Shown: positions 1-12,240 of the stretch, piece after piece
Layout: the number at the start of each line of letters is the position of its first letter
Numbering within the stretch: the stretch's first letter is position 1
DNA from: Aquabacterium sp. CECT 9606
Lineage (GTDB): Bacteria > Pseudomonadota > Gammaproteobacteria > Burkholderiales > Burkholderiaceae_C
Length of the DNA stretch: 64,000 nt
Assembly: GCF_918741295.1 (NCBI RefSeq)
Contig: NZ_CAKKNB010000002.1
Span: 620,001-684,000 of the forward strand
Reading direction: 5' to 3'
Program-made: the position numbers and the translations under genes
The notes under the pieces: model-generated
What the model saw: only the letters and a program-made list of their open reading frames with translations
The model's database searches: none
Told to the model about the DNA's origin: nothing

Positions 1-498
1 GTGCCTTTGGTGTCGCTGTGCGACACGCCCGGCTTCATGGTGGGACCCGATGCCGAGCAGACCGCCACGGTGCGCCACTTCTCGCGCATGTTCCTGATGG
101 CGGCCAGCATGACGGTGCCTTTCTTCACCGTGGTTCTTCGCAAGGGCTATGGGCTGGGCGCACAGGCCATGACGGCGGGCAGTTTGCTGGCGCCGGACTT
201 CACCGTCTCGTGGCCCACTGGCGAGTTTGGCCCCATGGGCATTGAAGGTGCGGTGCACCTGGGCTTTGGCAAGCAACTCGCCAGCATTGAAGACCCTGCG
301 CAACGCCAGCAAGCTTTCGACCAGTTGGTGGCCGCCGCCTACCAGCGTGGCAAAGGCCTGAACATGGCCAGTCACCTGGAGTTGGACGACGTCATCGATC
401 CGGCCGACACACGCCGCTGGTTGGTGCGTGGGCTGGCCGCCATGCCCGCCACCCCGCACCGTGCCGGACGAAAACGCCCATTTGTGGACGCTTGGTGA
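1..498 (+). CDS. Acyl-CoA carboxylase carboxyltransferase (beta) subunit, C-terminal part
   Basis: This is the C-terminal 165 residues of a biotin-dependent acyl-CoA carboxylase carboxyltransferase subunit, the enzyme half that moves the carboxyl group from carboxybiotin to an acyl-CoA. The segment carries the typical CDTPGF block near residue 7, the RKGYGLGAQAM acyl-CoA/biotin oxyanion region and a WPTGEFGPMG block. The frame is open through base 1, so the true start lies left of the window and the GTG at base 1 is just an internal codon. The exact substrate (propionyl-, methylcrotonyl- or other acyl-CoA) cannot be told from this part. The stop is followed by about 100 bp of non-coding DNA before the next gene. 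Confidence 0.85.
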   Translation: MPLVSLCDTPGFMVGPDAEQTATVRHFSRMFLMAASMTVPFFTVVLRKGYGLGAQAMTAGSLLAPDFTVSWPTGEFGPMGIEGAVHLGFGKQLASIEDPAQRQQAFDQLVAAAYQRGKGLNMASHLELDDVIDPADTRRWLVRGLAAMPATPHRAGRKRPFVDAW

Positions 499-606
499 GA
501 TCTTTATCGAAGCAAGCGGTGTCAAAGATTGCGAGAGGTAACGCACGTTGAGTTATGGGCCCGCATCCCGATACATTGTCTTTCCGCATTCGATACAAGA
601 CATTTG

Positions 607-2298
607 ATGGCCGCCCTAGAAGTTGAACCCTGCGATTCCACCGTTCTTCCTTCAGCACCTGATTGGCGCGGCGCCGGTTTGGCGCTGTCAGTGGCCGCCT
701 CGGCATCGCTGGTGGCCTGCGGGGGCGGTGCGCAACCTTTCGAACCCATGACCGAGGCCCGCGCGGCCCGCTTGCTCAACCAGGGCGGGTTGGGGTCCAC
801 CCCCGAACAAGTGGCGGTGTTGGTGCGCGATGGCGCCGATGCCTGGGTGACGGCCCAGTTGGCCATGCCCCTGTCGCCTTCCGTGTGGGACTGGGCGCGC
901 GCGCAAGGCTTTGACAACCGCGCCTATGCGCGAGGCGACTTCGGCCTGGACCAGGCTTTGTGGTGGCGCCTGTGCACGGCCAAGGATGTGCTGCGCCAGC
1001 GGGTGGTCCTCGCGCTCAGCGAGATCTTCGTGGTCTCGCCTTTGAACATGGTGGCCTATTACAAGCAGTTTGCCTGCCTGGCCTGGTGGGAGCTGCTGGA
1101 GCAGCATTGCTTTGGCAACTTCCGCGATCTGCTCACGCACATCACCTTGTCGCCCGCCATGGGCGTGTACCTCAGCATGCGCGGCAGCAGCAAGGACGAC
1201 GGCCGTGGCCGCCACCCTGACGAGAACTATGCGCGCGAGTTGCTGCAGCTGTTCACCATCGGCCTGAACACCTTGCAGCCCGATGGCTCACCCACGGTGC
1301 CACCCAAAGACACCTACGACGGGCACACGGTCTCGCAACTGGCCAAGGTGTTCACCGGCTGGGACGTCGATGGCTTCAACCCCTTCGATCCCGAAGGCCC
1401 TTTCGACTACTTGCGTGTGCCCATGGGCTTCCACGCCGATCGCCACGCCGACACCGACAAGAGTGTGCTGGGCGTCAACATCCCCGGCCAGACGCCCGGG
1501 CCGGAGTCCATGCGCCTGGCGCTGGACGCGGTGTTCAACCACCCCAATGTGGGCTTCTTCATCGCGCGCCAGCTCATCCAGCGCCTGGTGACCAGCAACC
1601 CCAGCAAGGACTACGTCTGGCGGGTGGCCATGGCCTTCAACAGCAATGGGGCGCCCATGCCCGTGCGCGGTGACATGGCCGCCGTGGTGCGCGCCGTGCT
1701 GGCCGACCCTGAAGCCCGGCCCGAGATCATCCTGCCCGCGGCCAGCCAGCCCGCCCCCACCCAGCCGACCCAGACCGATGGCAAGTTGCGCGAGCCCGTG
1801 CTGCGCCTGTTGCAATGGCTGCGCCTGGTGAACGTCACGTCCACCGATGGGCAATGGCGCTTCCCGGACCTGTCGGGCAGCGACCAGCTGGGCCAGGCCC
1901 CGCTGCGTTCGCCTTCGGTCTTCAACTTCTTCCGCCCTGGCTACGTGCCGCCCAACACCGCCATGGCCGCCAAGGGCCTGGTCGCGCCTGAGTTCCAGGT
2001 CACCAACGAATCCAGCGTGATGGGCTATGCCAATTTCCTGTTGCGCATCATGCCCTTCGGCGGCAACGGCATCTTGCCCAACTACGACACCTGGCTGGCC
2101 ATGGCCGACCAACCCGCCCGCCTGGTGGACCAGCTCAACCTGCACCTGACCGGGCGTGTGCTGTCGCCCACCACGGTGGACACGGTGGTGGTGGGCGTCA
2201 ACTCGATCCTCGGCACCTCGCCCAATGAACGGCTCAACCGCGTGGTGGCCGCGTTTTTCCTCATCATGTGCTGCCCCGAATACCTCGTGCAGCGCTGA
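607..2298 (+). CDS. DUF1800 family protein, probable exported lipoprotein
   Basis: A 563-residue DUF1800 protein of unknown biochemical role. The family often sits in tandem with DUF1501 proteins, as here: the next gene starts 11 bp after this stop. The ATG at 607 is preferred over upstream non-ATG codons. About 15-30 residues in there is a hydrophobic stretch ending in LVAC followed by GGG, which looks like a lipobox with an unusually long N-region. I infer a lipoprotein, but a shorter true start is possible. The body has the family's RHPDENYARELLQLFTIG block and a C-terminal APLRSPSVFNFF block. No Shine-Dalgarno sequence is obvious. Confidence 0.8.
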   Translation: MAALEVEPCDSTVLPSAPDWRGAGLALSVAASASLVACGGGAQPFEPMTEARAARLLNQGGLGSTPEQVAVLVRDGADAWVTAQLAMPLSPSVWDWARAQGFDNRAYARGDFGLDQALWWRLCTAKDVLRQRVVLALSEIFVVSPLNMVAYYKQFACLAWWELLEQHCFGNFRDLLTHITLSPAMGVYLSMRGSSKDDGRGRHPDENYARELLQLFTIGLNTLQPDGSPTVPPKDTYDGHTVSQLAKVFTGWDVDGFNPFDPEGPFDYLRVPMGFHADRHADTDKSVLGVNIPGQTPGPESMRLALDAVFNHPNVGFFIARQLIQRLVTSNPSKDYVWRVAMAFNSNGAPMPVRGDMAAVVRAVLADPEARPEIILPAASQPAPTQPTQTDGKLREPVLRLLQWLRLVNVTSTDGQWRFPDLSGSDQLGQAPLRSPSVFNFFRPGYVPPNTAMAAKGLVAPEFQVTNESSVMGYANFLLRIMPFGGNGILPNYDTWLAMADQPARLVDQLNLHLTGRVLSPTTVDTVVVGVNSILGTSPNERLNRVVAAFFLIMCCPEYLVQR

Positions 2299-2309
2299 AC
2301 GGTGTGACC

Positions 2310-3692
2310 ATGACTTCCGATTCCATCAGCCGCCGCGCTTTCCTGCAACGTGGTGCCGCCTTGTCGCTGGCCGGCACCGCCGCGCCTTTCGCCCTCAACC
2401 TGGCCACCCTGGCCGAAGCCGCCGCGCAAACCTCTGGCGGCGCCGATTACAAGGCCCTGGTCTGCGTCTTCCTGCAAGGCGGCAATGACCATGGGAACAC
2501 GCTGATCCCTTTCGACGACGGCAGCTACGCGGGCTATGCCGCGGCACGGGGCGGTGTCGCCCTGGCGCGTGAAGGGCTGGCCGCCACGGCCTTGTCCACC
2601 ACGCTGGGCGGACGGCAATTGGCCATGGCGCCCAGCCTGGCGCCCCTCAAGCCCTTGTACGAATCGGGCCGCCTGGCCTGGTTGCTCAACATCGGCCCTT
2701 TGGTGCAGCCGACCACGCTGGCGCAGTACCAGGCCCGGTCCGTGCCCTTGCCCGCCAAGCTGTTCTCGCACAACGACCAGCAATCGGCCTGGCAATCCTA
2801 CGGGCCTGAGGGCACGTTGGCAGGCTGGGGTGGGCTGTCCAGCGATGCGGTGATGTCGGGCAATGGCCGGGCATCGCTGACCTGCATCAACACGGCGGGC
2901 AACGCGGTCTATTTGTCGGGCCGCTCGGCCGTGCCTTACATGGTCAACCCGGCAGGGGTGCCTTCGCTCTACGCGCTCAATGGCGGCCTGTTCGGATCGG
3001 CCGCGTGCGAGGCCGCTTTCCGGCAGCTGGTCACCCAGACCTCGCAAGCGCATGTGATGGCCAGCGAGCACGCCCGCGTCATGGCCCGCGCCATCGAGGT
3101 CAATGCCCAGCTTCAGACGGCCCTGGCCGCCACGCCTGCCTTGGCCACGGCTTTTGATGTGGCCAACCCCTTGGCCCAACAGCTGCGCATGGTGGCCCAG
3201 TTGATCGCCGCGCGCAGCCGCCTGGGCATGCGCCGCCAGGTCTTCTTCGTGTCGCTGTCCGGCTTTGACCTGCACGACAACCTGCTCAGCCGTCACGCCC
3301 TTTTGCTGGGCCAGCTCGCCTCGGCGCTGGTGAGCTTCCAGGGGGCGCTGGACGAGTTGAACGTGGCGCCCAACGTGACCACCTTCACCGCGAGTGACTT
3401 TGGCCGCACGCTCAGCAGCAATGGCGATGGCTCGGACCACGGCTGGGGCGGGCACCACCTGGTCATGGGCGGCGCCGTGCGTGGCGCCAGCCTGTACGGG
3501 CAGTTGCCCAGCGCGGGCCTGGGCGGCGAGAACGACACCGGCCAGGGTCGCTTGCTGCCCACGATGGGCGTGCAGCAGTTGGCGGGTGCGCTGGGCCGCT
3601 GGATGGGGGTGTCGTCCACTGACCTCAATACGATCAATCCTGGCCTGGGTGCTTTCAACGCCGGCACGCTGTCAAGCCTGCTCACCGCTTGA
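2310..3692 (+). CDS. DUF1501 family protein with Tat signal
   Basis: A 460-residue DUF1501 protein. The N-terminus has SRRAFLQ followed by a hydrophobic stretch and Ala-rich end, a twin-arginine signal, so the protein should be exported folded. Body motifs include VFLQGGNDHGNTLIP near the mature N-terminus and SDFGRTLSSNGDGSDHGWGGHH near the C-terminus; the His/Asp content recalls the alkaline phosphatase/sulfatase-like fold to which DUF1501 has been related. It is 11 bp downstream of the DUF1800 gene and almost certainly co-transcribed. The substrate is unknown. The start was chosen because it puts the Tat motif at residues 8-14. Confidence 0.85.
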   Translation: MTSDSISRRAFLQRGAALSLAGTAAPFALNLATLAEAAAQTSGGADYKALVCVFLQGGNDHGNTLIPFDDGSYAGYAAARGGVALAREGLAATALSTTLGGRQLAMAPSLAPLKPLYESGRLAWLLNIGPLVQPTTLAQYQARSVPLPAKLFSHNDQQSAWQSYGPEGTLAGWGGLSSDAVMSGNGRASLTCINTAGNAVYLSGRSAVPYMVNPAGVPSLYALNGGLFGSAACEAAFRQLVTQTSQAHVMASEHARVMARAIEVNAQLQTALAATPALATAFDVANPLAQQLRMVAQLIAARSRLGMRRQVFFVSLSGFDLHDNLLSRHALLLGQLASALVSFQGALDELNVAPNVTTFTASDFGRTLSSNGDGSDHGWGGHHLVMGGAVRGASLYGQLPSAGLGGENDTGQGRLLPTMGVQQLAGALGRWMGVSSTDLNTINPGLGAFNAGTLSSLLTA

Positions 3693-3747
3693 TGCCGCAG
3701 CACCTTGATGCGGCTACCATGCGGCCTCGTGTTCACCTGGAGTCCGC

Positions 3748-4248
3748 ATGAGCAGCAGCACCAAGCCTAATCAACTCAGCCGCAACATCGCCCGCTTCCA
3801 GCGCTTGCCCGCCGGTTTGCGCCCCTGGCTGACCAGCTTCATGCTTGGCAATGTGGTCCCCATGGTTGGCTCGGCCGGCCTGCGTTTCGAGGAGATATCG
3901 AACGAGCGCGTGGTGGTCACCATCCGCAATCGGCGCAAGGTGCAGAACCACATCAAGGGCTTGCACGCGGCGGCCATGGCCTTGCTGGCCGAGACCGCCA
4001 CCGGCTTTTGCGTGGGCATGAATGTGCCCGACGACAAGCTGCCCCTGATCAAGACCATGAAGGTGGACTACCTCAAGCGCGCGCAGGGTGACATGAAGGC
4101 CGTGGCCCAGTTGCGGCCTGATCAGATCCAGCAGATCCGCACGCAGGACAAGGGTGAAGTCACGGTGCCGGTCAGCATCACGGACGAGTCGGGCGGTGAG
4201 CCGATTCAGTGCGAGATGGTTTGGGCTTGGGTGCCGAAGAAGCGTTGA
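3748..4248 (+). CDS. DUF4442 hotdog-fold protein
   Basis: A 166-residue protein resembling DUF4442, a hotdog-fold family related to acyl-CoA thioesterases. Visible features are the central helix region (NHIKGLHAAAMALLAETATG) and a following beta strand (IKTMKVDYLKRAQGDM), as in single-domain thioesterases. No experimentally defined substrate can be assigned. It starts 55 bp after the DUF1501 stop and may be on the same transcript. It ends just before an inverted-repeat element, with a hybrid kinase gene convergent beyond it. Confidence 0.75.
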   Translation: MSSSTKPNQLSRNIARFQRLPAGLRPWLTSFMLGNVVPMVGSAGLRFEEISNERVVVTIRNRRKVQNHIKGLHAAAMALLAETATGFCVGMNVPDDKLPLIKTMKVDYLKRAQGDMKAVAQLRPDQIQQIRTQDKGEVTVPVSITDESGGEPIQCEMVWAWVPKKR

Positions 4249-4297
4249 TCCACCCCGCTGGCGGCGCAGCACGAAATGGGGCCGTGGCAGGCCACCA

Positions 4298-4550
4298 GCG
4301 GGGCGAAACAAGGGCTGGGTGGGTCTCCGGCAGGGCGCTTGTTGGTGCTGAGGAGCGGAGCGGCGAGGTGGGCGCGCGAAGCGCGCATCGTCAACTGACT
4401 TGTCGCCGATGTTTGAACGCAGCGCCTGGAAGGCGCGAAGTGAGTTTCGGCGACATCACCTCGGCGCGAGCACCGCAAGGCAGTCCCGCTTGAAAAGCGG
4501 GACTGCCAACACGAAGCCCTGCCGGAGACCCGCCCAGCCCTCGCCCCGCG
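4298..4550. repeat. Intergenic inverted-repeat element with nested hairpins
   Basis: The non-coding gap between two convergent genes is built from nested inverted repeats. The outer arms (about 4298-4345 and 4506-4550) share GGGTCTCCGGCAGGGC and flanking bases. Inside lie GCGGCGAGGTG against its near-complement at about 4457-4468, TGTCGCCGA (4401-4409) against TCGGCGACA (4447-4455), and a GCGCC-TGGAA-GGCGC hairpin. The whole could fold as one long imperfect hairpin. It carries no gene that I can support. It resembles a dispersed non-autonomous element, but copy number cannot be seen from one window. Confidence 0.6.
4479..4507. terminator. Perfect 13-bp hairpin, probable bidirectional terminator
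   Basis: Arms 4479-4491 (GGCAGTCCCGCTT) and 4495-4507 are exact complements around a GAA loop. It lies between the DUF4442 gene and the convergent histidine kinase. There is no clear U-run on either side, so factor-independent termination is plausible but not certain. Confidence 0.45.
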
Positions 4551-4566
4551 CTCCCCCAAAAGCACA

Positions 4567-7491
<2,925 letters not shown>

Positions 7492-7603
7492 TGCGCTCCT
7501 GCACCACCCTGTGGGGCTCAGGTGATTATGGTGCCGCGGTCCATGCCGTGCGTGAAAGTTCGCGCGTGGTGTGGCGCTGCGGTCACCCCCGCCGCCGATG
7601 CCC

Positions 7604-8695
7604 TCAAGCCGCTTCGATGCGCGCCGTGACGGCCTTGCCGCTGCGCAGGCCCAGCTTGGTCAGCAGGGCGCGGTCACGCTCGACCTCGGGGTTGCCGGTG
7701 GTCAGCAGCTTGTCGCCATAGAAGATGGAGTTGGCGCCGGCCAGGAAGCACATGGCCTGCACGGCCTCGCTCATCTGTTGGCGGCCGGCCGACAGGCGCA
7801 CGCGCGCCGTGGGCATGGTGATGCGGGCCACGGCGATGGTGCGCACGAACTCCAGCGGGTCGAGCGGCGGTGTGTCGGCCAGGGGCGTGCCGGGCACGCG
7901 CACCAGGTCGTTGATGGGCACCGACTCGGGGTGCGTGGGCAGGTTGGCCAGTTGGGCGATCAGGCCGGCGCGGCCTTCGCGCGTTTCGCCCATGCCGACG
8001 ATGCCGCCACTGCACACCTTGATGCTGGCCGAGCGCACATGCGAGAGCGTGTCCAGGCGGTCCTGCATGTCGCGGGTGGTGATGATGTCGCCGTACAGCT
8101 CGGGGGCGGTGTCCAGGTTGTGGTTGTAGTAGTCCAGGCCTGCGTTCTTGAGCGACTCGGCCTGCGGGGCGGTCAGCATGCCCAAGGTGCAACAGGCCTC
8201 CAGGCCTTCTTCCTTGATCACGCCGATCAGTTCGGCCACTTTCTCGATGTCGCGGTCTTTGGGGGCGCGCCAGGCGGCGCCCATGCAGAAGCGGCTGGCA
8301 CCGGCTTCCTTGGCAGCCACGACGGCATCGCGCACCTGCTCGGGCGACATCAGCTTGCTGGCCTTGACGCCGGTGTCGTAGCGGGCGGCTTGCGGGCAGT
8401 AGCCGCAGTCTTCTTCGCAGCCACCGGTCTTGACCGACAGCAGCGTGGCGTGCTCGACCTCGTTGGCGTCCCAATGCTGGCGGTGCACCTGCTGGGCCTG
8501 CCACATCAGGTCGTTGAAGGGCAGGTTGAACAGGGCCAGCACCTCGGCGCGGGGCCAGCGGGCGTTGGCGTCGTCTTCCGGCGTGGTGCAGTCGCCGCCG
8601 CAGCCATGGGCGTTGAGCACGGCCTTGGGCAGCCATTGAACCGGCTGGCTGGTGGTCTGGGTGGGCGAGGGGTTGGCAAGGGTGCTGGAAGGCAT
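7604..8695 (-). CDS. bioB: Biotin synthase
   Basis: A 363-residue radical SAM enzyme that inserts sulfur into dethiobiotin. The [4Fe-4S] triad CEEDCGYC is at C93/C97/C100. Downstream are the family blocks [33 protein letters not shown] and RVRLSAGR, which include the Cys/Arg ligands of the sacrificial [2Fe-2S] cluster. The ATG at 8695 is preferred to a Met 26 residues upstream because the extra stretch has no family match. The N-terminus includes an unusual Cys-containing segment ([14 protein letters not shown]) before the usual start of homology at [11 protein letters not shown]. Other biotin genes are not in the window. Confidence 0.93.
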   Translation of the reverse strand: MPSSTLANPSPTQTTSQPVQWLPKAVLNAHGCGGDCTTPEDDANARWPRAEVLALFNLPFNDLMWQAQQVHRQHWDANEVEHATLLSVKTGGCEEDCGYCPQAARYDTGVKASKLMSPEQVRDAVVAAKEAGASRFCMGAAWRAPKDRDIEKVAELIGVIKEEGLEACCTLGMLTAPQAESLKNAGLDYYNHNLDTAPELYGDIITTRDMQDRLDTLSHVRSASIKVCSGGIVGMGETREGRAGLIAQLANLPTHPESVPINDLVRVPGTPLADTPPLDPLEFVRTIAVARITMPTARVRLSAGRQQMSEAVQAMCFLAGANSIFYGDKLLTTGNPEVERDRALLTKLGLRSGKAVTARIEAA

Positions 8696-8820
8696 GGGCT
8701 GGACTGCGGACAAAGCAGTTCGAAAACGGTCAAAACAGGCCCCAGTGTAGGCCAGACCCGGCGAGAGCGCCAAGCGGCCCGCCAGAGGCGGTTGCCCTGA
8801 AAATCGACCACTGGCAGGGG

Positions 8821-8845
8821 CTGACGCCAGCGATTTTTGCGTCAG
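8821..8845. promoter_or_regulatory. Inverted repeat in the bioB/DUF1857 divergent gap
   Basis: CTGACGC (8821-8827) and GCGTCAG (8839-8845) form a 7-bp inverted repeat with an 11-bp spacer, 44 bp before the DUF1857 gene and in the 193-bp divergent gap. It could be an operator or a small hairpin. No known regulator consensus is recognised. Confidence 0.25.
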
Positions 8846-8888
8846 ATCAGCGGCGCGTCGGGAATGGCCATTGCGCTAAGCTCAGGCC

Positions 8889-9359
8889 ATGCGTTTTGAA
8901 CACCTGATCGAGATCAATGCCGCCAGCGTGGCCACCCAGACCGTGGTGCCACCATTCACGCGCGAACAGCTTTGGCGCGGCCTGATGGCCCGTGTGCACA
9001 CGCCGCAGCGCTTTCCCTTGGGGCCGGACAGCTGCGCCTGGCGCGAGGTCGAGCCAGGCGTGATCCAACGCACCGTGAACTTTGGCGCCAATGCCATGAA
9101 GGACGAGGTGCAGACCGAGGCTTTTCAGAAGCTGGAATTCACGCCCCAACCCCATGGCGACACCACCCCCATCCGCCTGACGATCACGATCGAAGAGCCC
9201 CAGGCCGGCCAGATGGTGCTGCGCTTTGTGTATGAAAGCCTGAGCGAGCTGTCGGCCGAAGAGGCCTACTTCAATGAGTACCGCCACAACGCCTGGCTGC
9301 ACAACGACCGCGACATGGTGCGCACGCTGCGCCAGTGGTTGGTAGACGAAGGACTGTAG
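8889..9359 (+). CDS. DUF1857 / SRPBCC-superfamily protein
   Basis: A 156-residue protein matching the DUF1857 (AtaL-like) branch of the SRPBCC/START hydrophobic-ligand fold. The opening FEHLIEIN and the TREQLWRGLMAR helix are characteristic. Such proteins bind small hydrophobic ligands or assist polyketide-type chemistry in other systems; no ligand can be assigned here. It lies 21 bp upstream of the thiolase gene, so the two probably share a transcript. The start is the first ATG of the family homology. Confidence 0.8.
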   Translation: MRFEHLIEINAASVATQTVVPPFTREQLWRGLMARVHTPQRFPLGPDSCAWREVEPGVIQRTVNFGANAMKDEVQTEAFQKLEFTPQPHGDTTPIRLTITIEEPQAGQMVLRFVYESLSELSAEEAYFNEYRHNAWLHNDRDMVRTLRQWLVDEGL

Positions 9360-9380
9360 GAACTGTAGGAGAGACGAACG

Positions 9381-10586
9381 ATGCGGAACGACGCTTTCAT
9401 CTGCGACGGCCTGCGCACGCCTTTTGGCCGCTACGGCGGGGCCTTGTCGTCGGTGCGTGCCGACGATCTGGCGGCGGTGCCTCTGCGGGCCTTGCTGGCG
9501 CGCCACGCCAACCTGGACCCGGCCCTGATCGACGACGTGCTTTATGGCTGCGCCAACCAGGCTGGCGAAGACAACCGCAACGTGGCCCGCATGGCGGCTT
9601 TGCTGGCCGGCCTGCCGATGGATGTGCCGGGGGCCACCATCAACCGCCTGTGCGGTTCGGGCCTGGACGCGCTGGGCACGGCTGCGCGCGCCATCCGCTC
9701 GGGCGAGGCGCACCTGGTGATCGCCGGGGGGGTGGAAAACATGAGCCGCGCGCCTTTCGTGACGGCCAAGGCCGACAGCGCTTTCAGCCGCAACGTGGCC
9801 ACGTTTGACACCACCATCGGCTGGCGTTTCGTGAACCCGCTGATGCAGGCCAGACACGGCATCGACTCCATGCCCGAGACGGCCGAGAACGTGGCGCGCG
9901 AGTTTGCCGTGAGCCGTGAAGACCAGGATTTGTTCGCGTTGGCTTCGCAACGCAAGGCGGTGGCGGCGCAGCTGGCGGGCTTCTTCGACACCGAGATCAC
10001 ACCGGTCAGCATCGCGCAAAAAAAGGGCGATGCCCTCGTGGTGTCGAAAGACGAGCACCCGCGCGAGACCACCCTTGAATCGCTGGCCAGGCTCAAGCCC
10101 GTGGTCACGCCCGATGGCACTGTGACGGCGGGCAATGCCTCGGGCATCAACGACGGTGCCTGCGCCTTGCTGGTGGCCTCGGAGGTGGCCGCGCGCGAGC
10201 ACCACCTGACGCCGCTGGCGCGCATCGTGGGCATGGGTGTGGCCGGTGTGCCGCCGCGCATCATGGGCATCGGCCCGGCACCTGCCTCGCTCAAGCTGCT
10301 GTCCCGGCTGGGCATGAGCATCGACCAGATGGACGTGATCGAATTGAACGAAGCCTTTGCCGCGCAGGGCCTGGCGGTGATGCGCCAGTGGGGCCTGCAC
10401 GATGGCGATCCGCGCGTCAATCCAAATGGCGGGGCCATCGCGCTGGGGCACCCCTTGGGCGCTTCGGGGGCGCGGCTGGCCCTGACGGCGGTGAACCAGT
10501 TGCACCGCATTGGCGGGCGCCATGCCCTGGTCACCATGTGCATTGGCGTGGGCCAAGGCATCGCGGTGGTGCTGGAGCGGGTTTGA
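9381..10586 (+). CDS. pcaF: 3-oxoadipyl-CoA thiolase-type acetyl-CoA acyltransferase
   Basis: A 401-residue thiolase, the exact usual length of PcaF/PaaJ, which cleave 3-oxoadipyl-CoA to succinyl-CoA and acetyl-CoA at the end of beta-ketoadipate or phenylacetate breakdown. The nucleophile is C91 in NRLCGSG; the NEAFAAQ, GGAIALGHPLGASG and CIGVGQG blocks supply the catalytic His and Cys. The segment DDVLYGCANQAGEDNRNVAR is typical of the 3-oxoadipyl subgroup. No other ring-cleavage genes are near, so a general beta-ketothiolase role remains possible. The GTAGGAGAG just upstream is a good ribosome-binding site. Confidence 0.82.
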   Translation: MRNDAFICDGLRTPFGRYGGALSSVRADDLAAVPLRALLARHANLDPALIDDVLYGCANQAGEDNRNVARMAALLAGLPMDVPGATINRLCGSGLDALGTAARAIRSGEAHLVIAGGVENMSRAPFVTAKADSAFSRNVATFDTTIGWRFVNPLMQARHGIDSMPETAENVAREFAVSREDQDLFALASQRKAVAAQLAGFFDTEITPVSIAQKKGDALVVSKDEHPRETTLESLARLKPVVTPDGTVTAGNASGINDGACALLVASEVAAREHHLTPLARIVGMGVAGVPPRIMGIGPAPASLKLLSRLGMSIDQMDVIELNEAFAAQGLAVMRQWGLHDGDPRVNPNGGAIALGHPLGASGARLALTAVNQLHRIGGRHALVTMCIGVGQGIAVVLERV

Positions 10587-10587
10587 G

Positions 10588-12240
10588 TTAAAGCACCGGG
10601 TGGGGCAGGGGCAGGGCGTGGTTTTGCTGTGTCTGCCGCCCTGCGGCCACCGCCTTTTGCAAGGCTGGCAAAGCGGCTTGCGTTTGTGCCAGAGTGCTGC
10701 CCAGGCCACGCACCACGCACACGGCGGCGGGGCCACAACGGGCCGCCTGCTCAACATTTTCCGCGGTCAGCAGGCCGCCAATCGCCACCACGGGCGCGGG
10801 GCTGTAAGCCACCCACCAACACAGGTTGTCAGGGCCTTGCGGTCGCCAGGGCATGTCCTTGGTGGTGGTGGGCAAGACCGGCCCACAGGCGATCAGGCTG
10901 GCGCCGCAACCGGCCGCGCGCGCCAGTTCCCACAGGCTGTGCGAGCTGAGACCCAGTTGCAAGCGCCCGCTGTGCTGGCGCAGCAAGGCCTGGTCTGGCG
11001 GGCTCAGTGCCAGCAGGTCTTCCTGGCCCAGGTGCAGGCCCAGCGACACGTCGGGCCGCACGTTCAAGGCCAGGGTCTCGCGCCAGTGGTCGTTGACGTA
11101 AAGCGTGGCTTGTGCCGATGCACAGGCATCCAGGCTGCTGGCCAGTTGCTGGCCTAGATCAGCCCCCTTCAGCTTGCGGCGCAACTGCAGCAGGCGCAGG
11201 CCGGCGCTCACACCGTCCTTGATGCGGTCGGCGCTGTCGACGATGCCGTACAGGCCATCGGCCGGCGCGGTGAAAGGCGCAAAGCGCGTGCCTTGCAGTG
11301 CCCAGGGCAGTTGCTCGTCCAGGCCCAGCCAGGGCAAGGGCGCACCGCCGTGGCGAGGGCCAGCGGCGAAGCCCGGGCCCGCCACCACCGGCCCCGCGCC
11401 TTGCCCGGCGGCACGCCCACGGCCCAGCGCATGGTGCGTGAGCATCTTGGCCAGCACCACGGCATCGGCCTCGACATGGCCCAGGGCCAAGGCGGCCGCC
11501 ACCCCGCTGGCGAAGGTGCAACCGGTGCCGTGGCCGTGCATGGTGTCGACCCGGGTGGCCGACAACCAGCCCGTGGCTTGTGGCGCCAGCAGCCAATCAA
11601 TCACCTGGCCCATGGTGGATGCGGTCGCCCCGAGGGCCGAGGCATCGCCACCGGTGATGACGATGCCGCGTGCGCCAAGTTGTTGCAACTGCCGGGCCAT
11701 GTCGGGCACGTGGCCGGTGTCCACACCGTGGCTGGCCTGAGGCCAGGCCAGCAGGCGCGCAGCTTCCAGGCGATTGGGCGTGATCACCGTGGCACGGGGG
11801 ATCAGGAACTTGCGGTAGGCGGTCAGTAGGGCCGGATCGGCGAAGGCGGCCCCGCCCGCCGAGGCGCCCAGCACGGGATCAACGACCAAGGCCAGTTGCC
11901 GGTGGGGGTCTTGGCCTGATGGCGTGGCGGCGCGCAAGTGATCGACCCAGCGTGCCACCGCTTTGATTGCAGCCACGCTGCCCAGCAGGCCGGTCTTGAT
12001 GACGCGGGGTGGCAGGTCCAAGGCCAGCGCCGCGAGCTGGGCCTCGAGGGTGCTGGCATCCACCGGCACCACGGCCTGCACGCCTTGCGAGTTTTGCGCT
12101 GTCACGGCGGCGACCACCGGGCACAGGTGCACCCCGAAGGCATCGGCCGCGCGTTGGTCGGCGCTCAGGCCGGCGCCGCCGCTGCTGTCATGGCCGGCGA
12201 TGCTCCAGATGATGGGCGGGTGGTCGGTCATGGGCATCAC
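10588..12240 (-). CDS. thiDE: Bifunctional HMP-P kinase / thiamine-phosphate synthase (ThiD-ThiE fusion)
   Basis: A 550-residue fusion. Residues about 8-285 are ThiD, which phosphorylates hydroxymethylpyrimidine (phosphate): [13 protein letters not shown] near the N-terminus, VTAQNSQGV, and the [14 protein letters not shown] anion-hole block. Residues about 325-540 are ThiE, which joins HMP-PP and thiazole phosphate: [37 protein letters not shown] and VVAIGGL. The gene starts within the thiG stop (GTGATG, where TGA is the thiG stop), so translation is coupled; ATG at 12237 is an equally good start. It is the last gene of the thi operon, and its stop abuts the convergent thiolase stop. Confidence 0.92.
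   Translation of the reverse strand: MMPMTDHPPIIWSIAGHDSSGGAGLSADQRAADAFGVHLCPVVAAVTAQNSQGVQAVVPVDASTLEAQLAALALDLPPRVIKTGLLGSVAAIKAVARWVDHLRAATPSGQDPHRQLALVVDPVLGASAGGAAFADPALLTAYRKFLIPRATVITPNRLEAARLLAWPQASHGVDTGHVPDMARQLQQLGARGIVITGGDASALGATASTMGQVIDWLLAPQATGWLSATRVDTMHGHGTGCTFASGVAAALALGHVEADAVVLAKMLTHHALGRGRAAGQGAGPVVAGPGFAAGPRHGGAPLPWLGLDEQLPWALQGTRFAPFTAPADGLYGIVDSADRIKDGVSAGLRLLQLRRKLKGADLGQQLASSLDACASAQATLYVNDHWRETLALNVRPDVSLGLHLGQEDLLALSPPDQALLRQHSGRLQLGLSSHSLWELARAAGCGASLIACGPVLPTTTKDMPWRPQGPDNLCWWVAYSPAPVVAIGGLLTAENVEQAARCGPAAVCVVRGLGSTLAQTQAALPALQKAVAAGRQTQQNHALPLPHPVL

Noticed and set aside
1-3. GTG at base 1 as a start codon
   Set aside because: The protein begins in the middle of the carboxyltransferase fold, so the codon is internal and the gene is cut by the window edge.
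9352-9372. Duplicated ACTGTAGGA before the thiolase gene as another copy of the GTAGGA operator
   Set aside because: The repeat spans the stop codon of the DUF1857 gene and supplies the ribosome-binding site of the thiolase; it has no CTAC partner half-site.
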